From: Aliihoeflea sp052435735 | GTDB taxonomy: Bacteria; Pseudomonadota; Alphaproteobacteria; Rhizobiales; Rhizobiaceae | Direction of reading: 5' to 3' | NCBI GenBank assembly: GCA_052435735.1 | Contig: JBQVNB010000006.1 | Location: forward strand, 124,001 to 188,000 | DNA length: 64,000 bases | Shown here: one piece after another, positions 26,627 through 35,618 of the stretch | How the letters are laid out: each line of letters opens with the position of its first letter | Position numbering within the stretch: the stretch's first letter is position 1 | Position numbers and translations under genes: made by a program | The notes under the pieces: generated by a model | Told to the model about the DNA's origin: nothing | Databases searched by the model: none | The model's input: the letters and a program-made list of their open reading frames with translations, nothing else

Positions 26627-26668
26627 AAAATTCGTCAATTACAAATTCGTTTGACTATAGCGAATTTT
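26627..26668. promoter_or_regulatory. Inverted repeat between SDR and TRAP operon, candidate operator
   Basis: AAAATTCG (26627-26634) and CGAATTTT (26661-26668) form an 8-bp inverted repeat around a 26-bp AT-rich centre. The centre holds a further ATTCGT copy (26645-26650). It lies immediately upstream of the SDR ribosome site in the divergent promoter region and could bind a regulator such as the nearby IclR protein. Confidence 0.45.
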
Positions 26669-26789
26669 TTGGTTGAGCCAAGCATGAGAATTTGCAAGAT
26701 TGCGATCGGGCGCCGGGAGGAGGCTGGGTCGATCGTCGGCCCATTCCCGGCTTCGATGTCCGCGCTGGCGCGGTCCAAGGGAGGTCTTG

Positions 26790-27821
26790 ATGAAACGTTG
26801 CATCGCCGCAGCCGCGCTGGCTGCATCCGTTGTATTCTCCAGTCACGCGATGGCTGAGAGCTTCGATCTGCAAAGCGTGTTCGGGCTGAACGTCCCGTCG
26901 ATCGGGCCGAGCCCGGTCAACTGGGCCGAAAAGGTCCGTCTGATGACGGCCGGCGAGATCGACATCAAGGTCCATGGCGCCGGCGATTTCGTGCCGCCCT
27001 TCGAGGTGTTCGGCGCGGTGTCGAGCGGCGCCATTCCGATGGGCTTCGACTGGATCGGCTATTGGGCCGAGTCCATCCCGGTCGCCAATCTGGTCGGCTC
27101 GATGCCGTTCGGCCCGACGCCGGAAATCGCGCTCGGCTGGATGTTCGAGGGCGGCGGCGTGGAGATCATCCAGAAGGCCTATGACGCGCATGGCGTGAAG
27201 GTCATTCCTTGCCATCTCGTCGTGCCGGAAGCCGGCGGCTGGTTCTCCAAGGACATCAACACGGTCGAGGATCTGCGCGGCCTCAACATGCGCATCGCCG
27301 GCCTCGGCGGGCAGGCGCTGGCCAAGCTGGGCGCCAACACGCAGCTCGTGCCGGCCGGCGAGATCTACGTCTCGCTCGAGACCGGGCGCATCGATGCGGC
27401 GGAATTCTCGGCTCCGCAGCTCGATAAAGGCTTCGGCTTCCAGAACATCGTCAAGAGCTACTATTTCCCTGGCTGGCACCAGCCTTCGAGCTGGGACTCG
27501 ATCATCATCAACATGGATGTCTGGAACGGCTTCACGCCGGAACAGCAGACGATCATGGTCGAGGCCTGCAAGGCGAACATCACCGAAAACATGGCCGATC
27601 AGCTCAACGCCCAGATCGAGGCGGTCGAGGAGATCGAGGCGGCCGGCGTCGAGATCAAGCGCTTCCCCGACGAGGTGCTGGCCGCAATGCGCGACGCCGC
27701 CAACGAGGTGATGCAGGAGGAAGCGGCGAAGGACCCGATCTTCAAGGAGGCCTACGATTCGCTGACCGCCTACATCGAACGCACCGCCCGCTGGGCCGAG
27801 CTTCAGGCGCTGCCGCGCTGA
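26790..27821 (+). CDS. TRAP transporter solute-binding protein (DctP family, TakP-like)
   Basis: A 343-residue periplasmic protein with a signal peptide (MKRCIAAAALAAS..., cut after AMA). The segments VPAGEIYVSLETGRIDAAE and YYFPGWHQPSSW resemble the TakP-type subgroup that binds 2-oxo acids and similar carboxylates. AAGGGAGG precedes the ATG at 26790. It forms a DctP-Q-M set with the next two genes and is followed by a strong hairpin. The ligand is not determined by sequence. Confidence 0.9.
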   Translation: MKRCIAAAALAASVVFSSHAMAESFDLQSVFGLNVPSIGPSPVNWAEKVRLMTAGEIDIKVHGAGDFVPPFEVFGAVSSGAIPMGFDWIGYWAESIPVANLVGSMPFGPTPEIALGWMFEGGGVEIIQKAYDAHGVKVIPCHLVVPEAGGWFSKDINTVEDLRGLNMRIAGLGGQALAKLGANTQLVPAGEIYVSLETGRIDAAEFSAPQLDKGFGFQNIVKSYYFPGWHQPSSWDSIIINMDVWNGFTPEQQTIMVEACKANITENMADQLNAQIEAVEEIEAAGVEIKRFPDEVLAAMRDAANEVMQEEAAKDPIFKEAYDSLTAYIERTARWAELQALPR

Positions 27822-27829
27822 TCATGCGC

Positions 27830-27854
27830 GCGGCCCGGCACGAAGCCGGGCCGC
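27830..27854 (+). other. Intercistronic GC hairpin after dctP
   Basis: GCGGCCCGGC (27830-27839) and GCCGGGCCGC (27845-27854) make a perfect 10-bp stem with an ACGAA loop, 8 bp after the stop codon. There is no T-run, so it is more likely an mRNA-stabilising or partial terminator structure than a full terminator. Confidence 0.7.
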
Positions 27855-27922
27855 CGCTTGCAAACGCACGAAAAGCGCTCGATGGATAGGCCCGCCGGTT
27901 GGCGACGATGCGAGGAGGCGAC

Positions 27923-28492
27923 ATGACCAGGCTGATCAACGCGCTCTTCGACGCGCTCGTCCTGCCGGGAAAGCTGGTGGGCTGGCTGGTCCTGCCGCTG
28001 ATCGTCTCCGTGTGCCTGACCGTGCTTGCCGCCAAGATCGGCTGGAACGCGTTCTGGCAATGGGGCGAGGCGATCCCGGTCCTCGGGCGTGGCATCACGG
28101 TCAACACGCTGACCGACCTGCAATGGTACATCTTCGCCATTCTGTCGGTGTTCGGCGGCGTCTATGCCTTTCGCGACAACCAGCATGTGTGCGTCGACGT
28201 GTTCTCTGCCGGCCTGCCGAAGAAGGTGCAGCTCGGCCTGCGCCTGTTCGGCGATCTCGTGTTCCTGCTGCCCTTTTGCGCGATCATCTTCTGGTATGGC
28301 TGGAGCTTCGCGCTGACGTCGTTCAATTCGGGCGAGGGCTCGACCTATGGCGGACTGATGGATCGATGGCTGATCAAGTCCATCATTCCGATCGGCTTCG
28401 CCCTTCTGGGCATCGCCGCCCTCGCGCGTGCGGTCCAGACGCTGCGTGACATCATTGCGGCCCCCGCGGCCGGCGAAACGGAAATCCGATGA
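27923..28492 (+). CDS. TRAP transporter small membrane subunit (DctQ)
   Basis: A 189-residue protein with four hydrophobic segments and the DctQ-typical stretch DLQWYIFAILSVFGGVYAF. It bridges the binding protein and the large channel subunit in the inner membrane. The ATG at 27923 has GAGGAGG ahead; upstream TTG/ATG codons lack such a site. It overlaps dctM by 4 bp. Confidence 0.9.
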   Translation: MTRLINALFDALVLPGKLVGWLVLPLIVSVCLTVLAAKIGWNAFWQWGEAIPVLGRGITVNTLTDLQWYIFAILSVFGGVYAFRDNQHVCVDVFSAGLPKKVQLGLRLFGDLVFLLPFCAIIFWYGWSFALTSFNSGEGSTYGGLMDRWLIKSIIPIGFALLGIAALARAVQTLRDIIAAPAAGETEIR

Positions 28493-29826
28493 GCGAATAT
28501 CTCTGGCCGATGGCCATGCTGGCCGGGCTCGTGCTCGGCATCTTCTCGGGCTATCCGGTCGCCTTCGTCCTGTCGGGCATCGGCATCCTCTTCGCCGTTT
28601 TGGCCGGCGTGCCGATGCTGTTTCTGTCGACCGGCGTCTCGCGCATCTATTCGGGCATCCTGACCAACTGGCTCCTGATCGCGATCCCGCTCTTCGTCTT
28701 CATGGGACTGATGCTGGAGCGCTCGGGCGTCGCCGAGCGGCTCTTGAAGTCGCTCGCCGCCCTGTTCGGGCGGTTGCCGGGCGGATACGCCTTCGCCGTC
28801 GCCATCATCGGCGTGGTGATGGCCGCATCGACCGGCATCATCGGTGCCTCGGTGGTGCTGATGGGCATGATGGCGCTGCCGGCGATGCAGCAGGCGCGCT
28901 ACGATCCGAAGATCTCGACCGGCCTCATCGCTGCATCCGGCACGCTCGGCATCCTCATCCCGCCCTCGATCATGCTGATCGTGCTCGGCGACCAGTTGCG
29001 CATTTCGGTCGGCGACCTGTTCATGGGCGCGATCGGGCCGGGATTGATGCTCGCAGGGCTCTATTTCGTCTACCTGATCGCGATCGCCTTCTTCCAGCCG
29101 CACCGCATGCCGGCGGGCGAGCCCGAACGGGCAGCAAGCCGCGGCGCGGCCGCAATCCAGCTCGCACGCGACCTCCTGGCGCCCGTCCTGCTGATTGCAG
29201 CGGTGCTGGGCACCATCATCGCCGGCATCGCGACGCCGACCGAAGCCGCCGCGATCGGCGCGGCCGGTGCGCTCCTGCTGGCGCTGATCTCGCGCCGGCT
29301 CGATTTCGCGACATTGCGAACCTCGCTGCGCGACACCACCAAGACCACCGCCATGATCATCTTCGTGATGATCGGCGCGACCATCTTTTCGGTCATCTTC
29401 CGTCGGCTCGGCGGTGACGAGATGGTAATCCACGCCTTCGACGCCCTCGGCACCGGGCCCTATTTCGTGCTGTTCGTCATCATGGCGCTGGTGTTCATCC
29501 TGGGCTTCTTCCTCGACTGGGTGGAGATCGCGCTCGTCGTGGTGCCGCTCGTTGCGCCGGTCGTGGCAAGCCTCGATTTCGGGATGCCGCAAAGCCAGGT
29601 GTTGGCATGGTTCGCCATCGCGCTTGCGGTCAACATGCAGACCTCGTTCTTGACGCCGCCCTTCGGCTACGCCCTGTTCTACCTGCGCGGCGTAGCGCCC
29701 GACGTCTCGATCGGCACCATCTATCGCGGCATCATCCCGTTCGTGCTGCTGCAACTGACGGCGCTGCTGCTGCTCATCATCTTCCCGCAGATCAGCCTGT
29801 GGCTGCCGGCCTATCTGGCAAGGTAG
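28489..29826 (+). CDS. TRAP transporter large membrane subunit (DctM)
   Basis: A 445-residue protein with about twelve membrane segments, the usual DctM length, and conserved regions GTLGILIPPSIMLIV and FLTPPFGYALFYLRG. It is the ion-coupled transport subunit. The start overlaps the dctQ stop (ATGA). It is convergent with the ThDP-enzyme gene, with 30 bp between stops. Confidence 0.93.
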   Translation: MSEYLWPMAMLAGLVLGIFSGYPVAFVLSGIGILFAVLAGVPMLFLSTGVSRIYSGILTNWLLIAIPLFVFMGLMLERSGVAERLLKSLAALFGRLPGGYAFAVAIIGVVMAASTGIIGASVVLMGMMALPAMQQARYDPKISTGLIAASGTLGILIPPSIMLIVLGDQLRISVGDLFMGAIGPGLMLAGLYFVYLIAIAFFQPHRMPAGEPERAASRGAAAIQLARDLLAPVLLIAAVLGTIIAGIATPTEAAAIGAAGALLLALISRRLDFATLRTSLRDTTKTTAMIIFVMIGATIFSVIFRRLGGDEMVIHAFDALGTGPYFVLFVIMALVFILGFFLDWVEIALVVVPLVAPVVASLDFGMPQSQVLAWFAIALAVNMQTSFLTPPFGYALFYLRGVAPDVSIGTIYRGIIPFVLLQLTALLLLIIFPQISLWLPAYLAR

Positions 29827-29856
29827 AGGGTGGCGGCAGGCGCCATCCGGATCACG

Positions 29857-31569
29857 CTAATAGCGATCCGAGATCGCGACGCGTACTTCGATCATCGCCT
29901 GCCGATTTTCCTCGCGGATGACTTTCAAGGCGCGTTGGAACGCGGCGGGAAGGTCGGCGCCGTGATCGACGCGCTCGACATGGGCGCGGTTGGCGGCGGC
30001 GAGCATGGTGTAGTCGGGCGCCGGTTCCAGCGAGGTCAGCGGCATCCGGTTGGCCTTGGCGGCCGCGCCCTGCGGGTAGGCATTGACGACGGAGCGGCGC
30101 ACCGCGTTCCACATGCCGTTGTTCTTGACGATCGTCAAAAGCGGCAGGTCGAGCGCTTCGGCGATCTGGTGGCAGGCCGTGGGGTTGGCGAACATGTAGG
30201 AGCCGTCGCCGACGCAGGCGACGACGAGACGGTCGCGGTCGGCAAGCTGCGCGCCGAGCGCGGCGGGAAGCGCCCAGCCGAGGCCGCCCGAATGCGGGTT
30301 GCAGAAGACGCGGTTCGGGCCCTTCGCGTCGATGGCGCCGGGCACGATGCCGAGTTCGGAAAAGACGACGCCCTCGTCACCGAGAATGTCGGAGACGCAT
30401 TTCGACAGCCATTCGGCGCCCATCGGCGAGGCTTTGCCGGATTCGATGGCATCGGCCATGGCGCGGCGGCGGTCCGACGAGCGGGCCGCGATCGCGTCGC
30501 GGCGGGCGCCGATTTCGAGTTGTCGACTGGCGAGTGCCGCATGCAGCGCTTCGAGCCCGGCGGCGGGGTCGGATGTGATGGCGAGAGCGGCCTGGTAGCC
30601 GCGGATCGGCATGCGCTCGAATTGCGGGTCGGCGCCCATCTGGACGATCTTCACGCTGGCATCGGGCCGGTGGACGGCCTCGATCCACGGCACGCCGCTG
30701 TCGACGACGAGGACGAAATCGGCGTCTTCGAGCGCCGCCTTCGGGTCGTTGCCGAGGAACATCGGGTCGGCGCTCGCCATGACGTTGCGGATCGCGAAGG
30801 GTTCGCACACGCCGACCGCGAAATCGGCTGCGAGGCGGGCGAGGGCCGTACCGACGCGACCTTCCGTGTCGCCGCGCTGGCAAAGAACGACCGGGTGCTT
30901 CGCCGCCGTGAGCCAGTCGGCCGCCTTCGCGATCGCTTCGGGGTCGGGGAAGGCGCGGGTTGAGACGGCCTGCGCGGAGGTCGCGCGGCCAACGGTTTCT
31001 GGAACGTGCTCGGTCAAAGGTTCGCGCGGCAGGCTGACATAGACCGGCCCGCAGGGCTCGGACCGCGCCAGCACGGCGGCTCGCTGGGCGAGGATTTCGC
31101 CCTGCTCGGGATAGCGCATCTCGTAGTGGAACTTGACGGTGTCGGCGACGAGCGAGGACTGGTCGTACATCTCCTGTCCGTACTGGATCGGCGTCATCCG
31201 CGCGCCCTTGCGGCCGCGCTCGGTGATCGGCGTGCGGCCGGACAGGACCATGACGGGGATGTTGTCGCTCGCAGCGTTGATGACGCCCATGACCGAATTG
31301 GCGAGGCCGACATTGACATGGACCATCGTCGCCTGCATGCGGCCGGTGACGAGGTAGTAGCCATGCGCCATGCCGACGCTCGCGGTCTCGTGCGGCACGG
31401 TTACCGGAACCGGCACGGATTGCGGGTCGAGGGTCGCGAAAGCCTCGATGATCGGCGGAAAATCGGTGCCGGCATTGGCGAACAGATAGTCGATGCCGCT
31501 CGCCTTCAATCCGAGAAGAAGGCTTTCGGCCCCCGTTTGCGCTGCAACGCCGCGTTCCTGACCGTCCAT
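29857..31569 (-). CDS. Thiamine diphosphate-dependent enzyme (acetolactate synthase/benzoylformate decarboxylase superfamily)
   Basis: The 570-residue protein has the three-domain layout of ThDP decarboxylases/ligases: N-terminal PYR domain with the catalytic-type glutamate in VPHETASVGMAHG, a middle domain, and a C-terminal ThDP-binding motif beginning VACVGDGSYMF and ending in VKNNG. Such enzymes decarboxylate or ligate 2-oxo acids. The open frame runs ~260 bp further upstream, but the ATG at 31569 fits the family start. It is divergent from the TAXI transporter, which may import its substrate; that link is inference. Confidence 0.82.
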   Translation of the reverse strand: MDGQERGVAAQTGAESLLLGLKASGIDYLFANAGTDFPPIIEAFATLDPQSVPVPVTVPHETASVGMAHGYYLVTGRMQATMVHVNVGLANSVMGVINAASDNIPVMVLSGRTPITERGRKGARMTPIQYGQEMYDQSSLVADTVKFHYEMRYPEQGEILAQRAAVLARSEPCGPVYVSLPREPLTEHVPETVGRATSAQAVSTRAFPDPEAIAKAADWLTAAKHPVVLCQRGDTEGRVGTALARLAADFAVGVCEPFAIRNVMASADPMFLGNDPKAALEDADFVLVVDSGVPWIEAVHRPDASVKIVQMGADPQFERMPIRGYQAALAITSDPAAGLEALHAALASRQLEIGARRDAIAARSSDRRRAMADAIESGKASPMGAEWLSKCVSDILGDEGVVFSELGIVPGAIDAKGPNRVFCNPHSGGLGWALPAALGAQLADRDRLVVACVGDGSYMFANPTACHQIAEALDLPLLTIVKNNGMWNAVRRSVVNAYPQGAAAKANRMPLTSLEPAPDYTMLAAANRAHVERVDHGADLPAAFQRALKVIREENRQAMIEVRVAISDRY

Positions 31570-31715
31570 CGTCTCCACCCTTTCGTCGCTTCGCAAACTC
31601 GCCGGGGACGGAGCGGCAACGACGAAACGCACCGGTCCCGTCATTGCCGCAGCCTGTCTTGCCCCAAGGGTAAAAATGGCCTTGTCATCGGCACAAACGC
31701 AAGTGCATAATCGCA

Positions 31716-31740
31716 CAAAATCTCTCTTTATGGGATTTTG
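31716..31740. promoter_or_regulatory. Inverted repeat between ThDP enzyme and TAXI operon, candidate operator
   Basis: CAAAATC (31716-31722) and GATTTTG (31734-31740) form a 7-bp inverted repeat with an 11-bp spacer in the 217-bp divergent promoter region. It lies 46 bp ahead of the TAXI binding-protein start and is AT-rich compared with its surroundings. The IclR gene at the end of the TAXI operon is a candidate binder. Confidence 0.4.
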
Positions 31741-31786
31741 TATCGTCTTGAGGTGGCGGTACGGAGGTAGAAACCGGAGGAAACCG

Positions 31787-32743
31787 ATGAAATACGTTCT
31801 CGCCTCGGCCGTCATTGCGGCCGCTCTCGTCACCGGCGGTCAGGCCTCGGCGCAGGCCGTCGGCATCGCGACGTCGAACCCAGGCTCGATCTTCCACAAT
31901 ATCGGCACGGCCGTCGCCAATGCCGCCAATCAGGCCGGCATCAACGCGACGATCCAGCCGGCGACGAGCCCGAACCAGTACATTCCGTTCGTCGCCTCCG
32001 GTGGCATCGAGTTCGGCGCCGCCAACCTTCAGGAAGTGAACTACGCGCTCGAGGGCAAGGAATGGTTCACTGGCTCCGTCAACCCGGACCTGCGAATCGT
32101 CGGCCACGTCATGCCGCTGGTCGAGGCGATCTTCGTGCGCGCCGATAGCGACATTCGCTCGATCGAAGATCTGCGCGGCCAGCCGATGGTCGATGGCTAC
32201 ACGGCGCAGAACACCATCCTGCCGCAGCTCGACGCGATGTATGCGACGGCGGGCATGACCCGCGCCGACATGCAGCCGGTGCAGGTGCCGAGCGTGGTCG
32301 GCGGCGCGGATGCGTTCATCGCCGGCGACGCGGTCGGCTTCATCTTCGCTCATGGCGCCGGCAAGGTGCGTGAGGCGGATGCGGCCGTCGGCGGCCTGCG
32401 CGCGCTGCCGATCGAGGAGACCGAGGAAAACCTCGCGACCATCCGCGAGCACTGGCCGGTCGGCTTCTTCGCCACCATGGAACCGGGCCCGAACGCGCCG
32501 GGCGTCGAGGAGACCTCGACCTACTTCGCCTATCCGCAGGTGATCTTCACCCATGCCGGCGTCGACGAGGAAACGGTCTACCAGATGACCAAGGCCATCT
32601 ACGAGAGCAAGGAAGCGATGGCGCAGACCTTCCCGCCCTTCAACGCCTTCGATCCTGCCGACATGGCGAGCGACATCGGCGTGTCGGAGTTCCATCCGGG
32701 CGCGATTCGCTTCTACAAAGAAGCCGGAATCTGGCAGGAATAG
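31787..32743 (+). CDS. TAXI-family TRAP transporter solute-binding protein
   Basis: A 318-residue exported protein with a signal peptide ending QASA and the TAXI-type mature start IATSNPGSIFHNIGTAVA. The LQEVNYALEG and AHGAGKVREAD segments also fit TAXI proteins. GGAGG lies 6 nt before the ATG at 31787. A fused DctQM permease follows, as usual for TAXI systems. Ligands known for the family include glutamate and other carboxylates; here it is unknown. Confidence 0.9.
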   Translation: MKYVLASAVIAAALVTGGQASAQAVGIATSNPGSIFHNIGTAVANAANQAGINATIQPATSPNQYIPFVASGGIEFGAANLQEVNYALEGKEWFTGSVNPDLRIVGHVMPLVEAIFVRADSDIRSIEDLRGQPMVDGYTAQNTILPQLDAMYATAGMTRADMQPVQVPSVVGGADAFIAGDAVGFIFAHGAGKVREADAAVGGLRALPIEETEENLATIREHWPVGFFATMEPGPNAPGVEETSTYFAYPQVIFTHAGVDEETVYQMTKAIYESKEAMAQTFPPFNAFDPADMASDIGVSEFHPGAIRFYKEAGIWQE

Positions 32744-32751
32744 TCCCGACC

Positions 32752-32776
32752 GGCCGGGCGCCACGTGCGCCCGGCC
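32752..32776 (+). other. Intercistronic GC hairpin after the TAXI binding-protein gene
   Basis: GGCCGGGCGC (32752-32761) pairs perfectly with GCGCCCGGCC (32767-32776) around a CACGT loop, 8 bp after the stop codon and with no T-run. Position and geometry match the hairpin after the first dctP gene. Confidence 0.7.
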
Positions 32777-32825
32777 CAGCCTGCCTCGGCGAAGAGCGCC
32801 CGATCCACCGATTTGAGTGTGCGTG

Positions 32826-34766
32826 ATGAATTCTGACATCGAGAACGGCTCGCGAGCCAGCCTGCCCGAATCCGTCTGGCGGCCCTTGTCGGGCTTGCTC
32901 GCCGTGGCGCTGACGGCCCTTGCCATCGCCTGGGCGCTGGCCCTGCCGCGCACGATGGGGATCGCGTTCTATCCGCAGCAATTCATGTCGGCGATCCTGG
33001 CGCTCGCCCTCCCGATCGCCTTCCTGATGCTGCCGGCAAAGCGTGACAGCGAGCGCGTGGTCGTGCCTTGGTACGACTGCATCGCGGCCGTCCTGTCCTT
33101 TGCCGCGCTCGCCTATGTCACCTGGAACTATTCGGCGATCGTCAACCTGATCTTCGCCGGTCCGCCGCAGGCCTACGTTCCCGGCATCATCATCATTCTG
33201 CTTCTGCTGGAGGCCGTGCGCCGCGCTGCCGGCTGGGCGCTGGTGATCATCATCGCCGTCTTCCTGTTCTACGGCCTGTTCGGCGATCTCTTCCCCGGCC
33301 GCCTTGCCGGCCGGCCGCAATCCTGGGAACGGCTTGCCGGTTACATGGCGCTCGATTCGAACGGTATTCTCGGCCTGCCGCTGTCGATCGCGGCGACGGT
33401 CGTCGTCACCTTCATCCTGTTCGGCAACCTTCTGGCCGCCACCGGCGGCTCCAAATTCTTCACCGACGCCGCGCTTCTGGGAATGGGTCGCTTTCGCGGC
33501 GGTTCGATGAAGATCGCCGTCGTTGCTTCGGCGCTGTTCGGCTCGATCTCCGGTTCGGCCGTCGCCAATGTAGTCGCGACCGGCATCGTCACCATTCCCA
33601 TGATCAAGCGCGACGGCTATCCGGCGCACAAGGCCGGCGCGATCGAGGCGGTGGCCTCGACCGGCGGCCAGATGATGCCGCCCGTCATGGGCGCGGCCGC
33701 CTTCCTGATGGCCGAATTCCTGCAGATGTCCTATGCCGAGGTCGTCCTCGCGGCGCTTCTGCCGTCGCTGCTCTACTACGCGGCACTGTTCATCCAGGCC
33801 GATCTCGATGCTGCCCGTCTGGGCATCTCGCGCGTCGCCAAGTCCGACATCCCGGACAGGAAGATCGTGCGCGGCGGCTGGCACTTCATCCTCGGCTTCG
33901 CCGTTCTGATCTACGGCCTGTTCGCGCTCAACTGGCAGCCGGAGCGCGCGGCGCTCGTCTCCTGCCTCGTCGTCATCGCCACCTCGCTCGTCTTCGGCTA
34001 CCAGTCGAAGCGGCCGAGCCTGCGCGTCCTTTGGGAAACGATCCCGCTGACCGGCAAGAACGTCGTCGAGATCATCCTGATTTCGGCTGCCGCCGGCATC
34101 GTCATCGGCATCCTCAACGTCACCGGCCTGTCGTTCAACCTGACCTACGCGCTGGTGCAACTCGGCGGCGGCAACAAGTTCGTGCTGCTTCTCCTGTCGG
34201 CGGTGATCTGCATCGTGCTGGGCATGGGACTGCCGACGCTGGGCGTCTATGTGCTGCTCGCCGCGCTCGTTGCGCCGGCGCTGATCGAGGTCGGCATCAA
34301 CCCGATTGCGGCGCATCTGTTCATCCTCTATCTCGGCATGATGTCGATGATCACGCCGCCGATCGCCATCGCCGCCTTCGCTGCTGCCGGTATCGCCCGC
34401 GCATCTGCGATGGCGACGGGCTTCGCGTCGATGAAGTTCGGCTGGGCGGCGTTCATCATCCCGTTCCTGTTCGTCTATTCGCCGACGCTGATCCTGGTCG
34501 GCGAACCGGCGGAGATCGCGGTCGCGGTGGTCACGGCGACACTCGGGGTATGGCTGATATCGGCGGCGCTGGCGGGCTATTTCATGACCCGTCTGCCGAT
34601 CGTCATGCGCGCGCTCTTCACGCTGTTCGGGCTTCTCGCGCTGATCCCTGCCGGCACGTTCCCCGGCGCCGAATACACCGATATCGTCGGTGTCATCGGC
34701 GGCGTGCTCGTCATGGTCATCGACTGGCGCCGCGCTCGCGCGCTTACCCCACAGGCGGTGTCTTGA
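32826..34766 (+). CDS. TAXI TRAP transporter fused permease (DctQM)
   Basis: A 646-residue membrane protein in which a DctQ-like N-terminal part (residues ~1-170) is fused to a DctM-like part, the normal form in TAXI systems. Characteristic stretches are GSISGSAVANVVATG, STGGQMMPPVMGAAAF and MGLPTLGVYVLLAAL. An ATG at 32826 is chosen over in-frame GTG codons just upstream. Its stop overlaps the start of the IclR gene. Confidence 0.93.
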   Translation: MNSDIENGSRASLPESVWRPLSGLLAVALTALAIAWALALPRTMGIAFYPQQFMSAILALALPIAFLMLPAKRDSERVVVPWYDCIAAVLSFAALAYVTWNYSAIVNLIFAGPPQAYVPGIIIILLLLEAVRRAAGWALVIIIAVFLFYGLFGDLFPGRLAGRPQSWERLAGYMALDSNGILGLPLSIAATVVVTFILFGNLLAATGGSKFFTDAALLGMGRFRGGSMKIAVVASALFGSISGSAVANVVATGIVTIPMIKRDGYPAHKAGAIEAVASTGGQMMPPVMGAAAFLMAEFLQMSYAEVVLAALLPSLLYYAALFIQADLDAARLGISRVAKSDIPDRKIVRGGWHFILGFAVLIYGLFALNWQPERAALVSCLVVIATSLVFGYQSKRPSLRVLWETIPLTGKNVVEIILISAAAGIVIGILNVTGLSFNLTYALVQLGGGNKFVLLLLSAVICIVLGMGLPTLGVYVLLAALVAPALIEVGINPIAAHLFILYLGMMSMITPPIAIAAFAAAGIARASAMATGFASMKFGWAAFIIPFLFVYSPTLILVGEPAEIAVAVVTATLGVWLISAALAGYFMTRLPIVMRALFTLFGLLALIPAGTFPGAEYTDIVGVIGGVLVMVIDWRRARALTPQAVS

Positions 34767-35551
34767 CGAAAGCGGCAGGCAACAGTCTCGAAAAGGTTCT
34801 CGCCGTCCTCGAAGTCTTCAGCGAGGACCGTCTGGAATGGACGCCCGAGGAACTGATGGAGGAACTGGGCTACAGCCGGCCGACCCTCTATCGGTATCTG
34901 AAGACGCTGAAGGAGGCGGGGCTTCTGACCTCCATGCCGAACACCGGCTTCACGCTCGGCCCGAAAGTGGTCGAGATGGACTATCTGATGCGAAAGTCCG
35001 ACCGGCTGATCATCAACGGCTCGGGGCATCTCAGGAATCTCACATCGAAATACAGTTGCACCGCGCTTCTGGTGCGCTGGTACGGTAACCGGCTGCTCTG
35101 CGTCGATTCCGATACGTCGACTAGGAACCCGCTCTCCTCCTATCCGCGCGGACGGCCGATGCCGCTCGGGCGCGGGGCGATCGCCCGCTCGATCATGGCC
35201 TTCCTGCCACGCCGGCACCTCGTGCCGCTGGTCGAGCGCACCATGGACGATTTGCGAGCCGTCGGCCTCGGCAACAGCGTCGAGGACGTGATGGAGCAAC
35301 TGAAGAAGGTGCGAAAGGCGGGCGTCAGCGTCGCCTATGGGGAGGTGACGCCGGGTGTCGTCGGCATTGCCGCGCCGGTGTTCGATGCCGGCCGCAGTCC
35401 CGTCGCGAGCGTCTGCGTCACCATTGCCGGCAACCTCGTCGATGGCGCGGCCATTGAGCGCATCGCCGCCGACGTGAAGGCAACGGCGCGCCTTGTGACG
35501 GACTCGCTGCTGCGGGATCGCGTCGAGAACGACGAAAGCAAATCTCACTGA
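34763..35551 (+). CDS. IclR-family transcriptional regulator
   Basis: A 262-residue regulator with an N-terminal winged helix (ELGYSRPTLYRYLKTLKEAG) and an IclR effector domain (AYGEVTPGVVGIAAPVFD). The open frame extends far upstream inside the permease gene, but a TTG at 34763 overlapping the permease stop (TTGA), preceded by AGGCGG, gives a normal IclR N-terminus. It is therefore translationally coupled to the TAXI transporter. Its last codons form half of a 19-bp palindrome. Confidence 0.87.
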   Translation: MTKAAGNSLEKVLAVLEVFSEDRLEWTPEELMEELGYSRPTLYRYLKTLKEAGLLTSMPNTGFTLGPKVVEMDYLMRKSDRLIINGSGHLRNLTSKYSCTALLVRWYGNRLLCVDSDTSTRNPLSSYPRGRPMPLGRGAIARSIMAFLPRRHLVPLVERTMDDLRAVGLGNSVEDVMEQLKKVRKAGVSVAYGEVTPGVVGIAAPVFDAGRSPVASVCVTIAGNLVDGAAIERIAADVKATARLVTDSLLRDRVENDESKSH

Positions 35552-35559
35552 GTGAGATT
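35541..35559. promoter_or_regulatory. 19-bp perfect palindrome over the iclR stop codon, candidate operator
   Basis: AATCTCACT (35541-35549) and AGTGAGATT (35551-35559) are exact reverse complements around a single G. The palindrome covers the iclR stop and lies 60 bp upstream of the amidohydrolase gene; a TTGACT (35564-35569), -35-like, follows directly. It is well placed to control the amidohydrolase-dehydrogenase-monooxygenase genes. Confidence 0.6.
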
Positions 35560-35618
35560 ATTTGTTGACTTGATGGGCGTCGCGAAGGCATCCTCCGGCT
35601 ATTGCCGAGGGAGGTCCC

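Noticed and set aside
32640..34316. A 558-codon minus-strand frame inside the TAXI permease gene
   Set aside because: It is the antisense shadow of a conserved membrane-protein gene and its Asp/Arg/Gln-rich product has no family resemblance.
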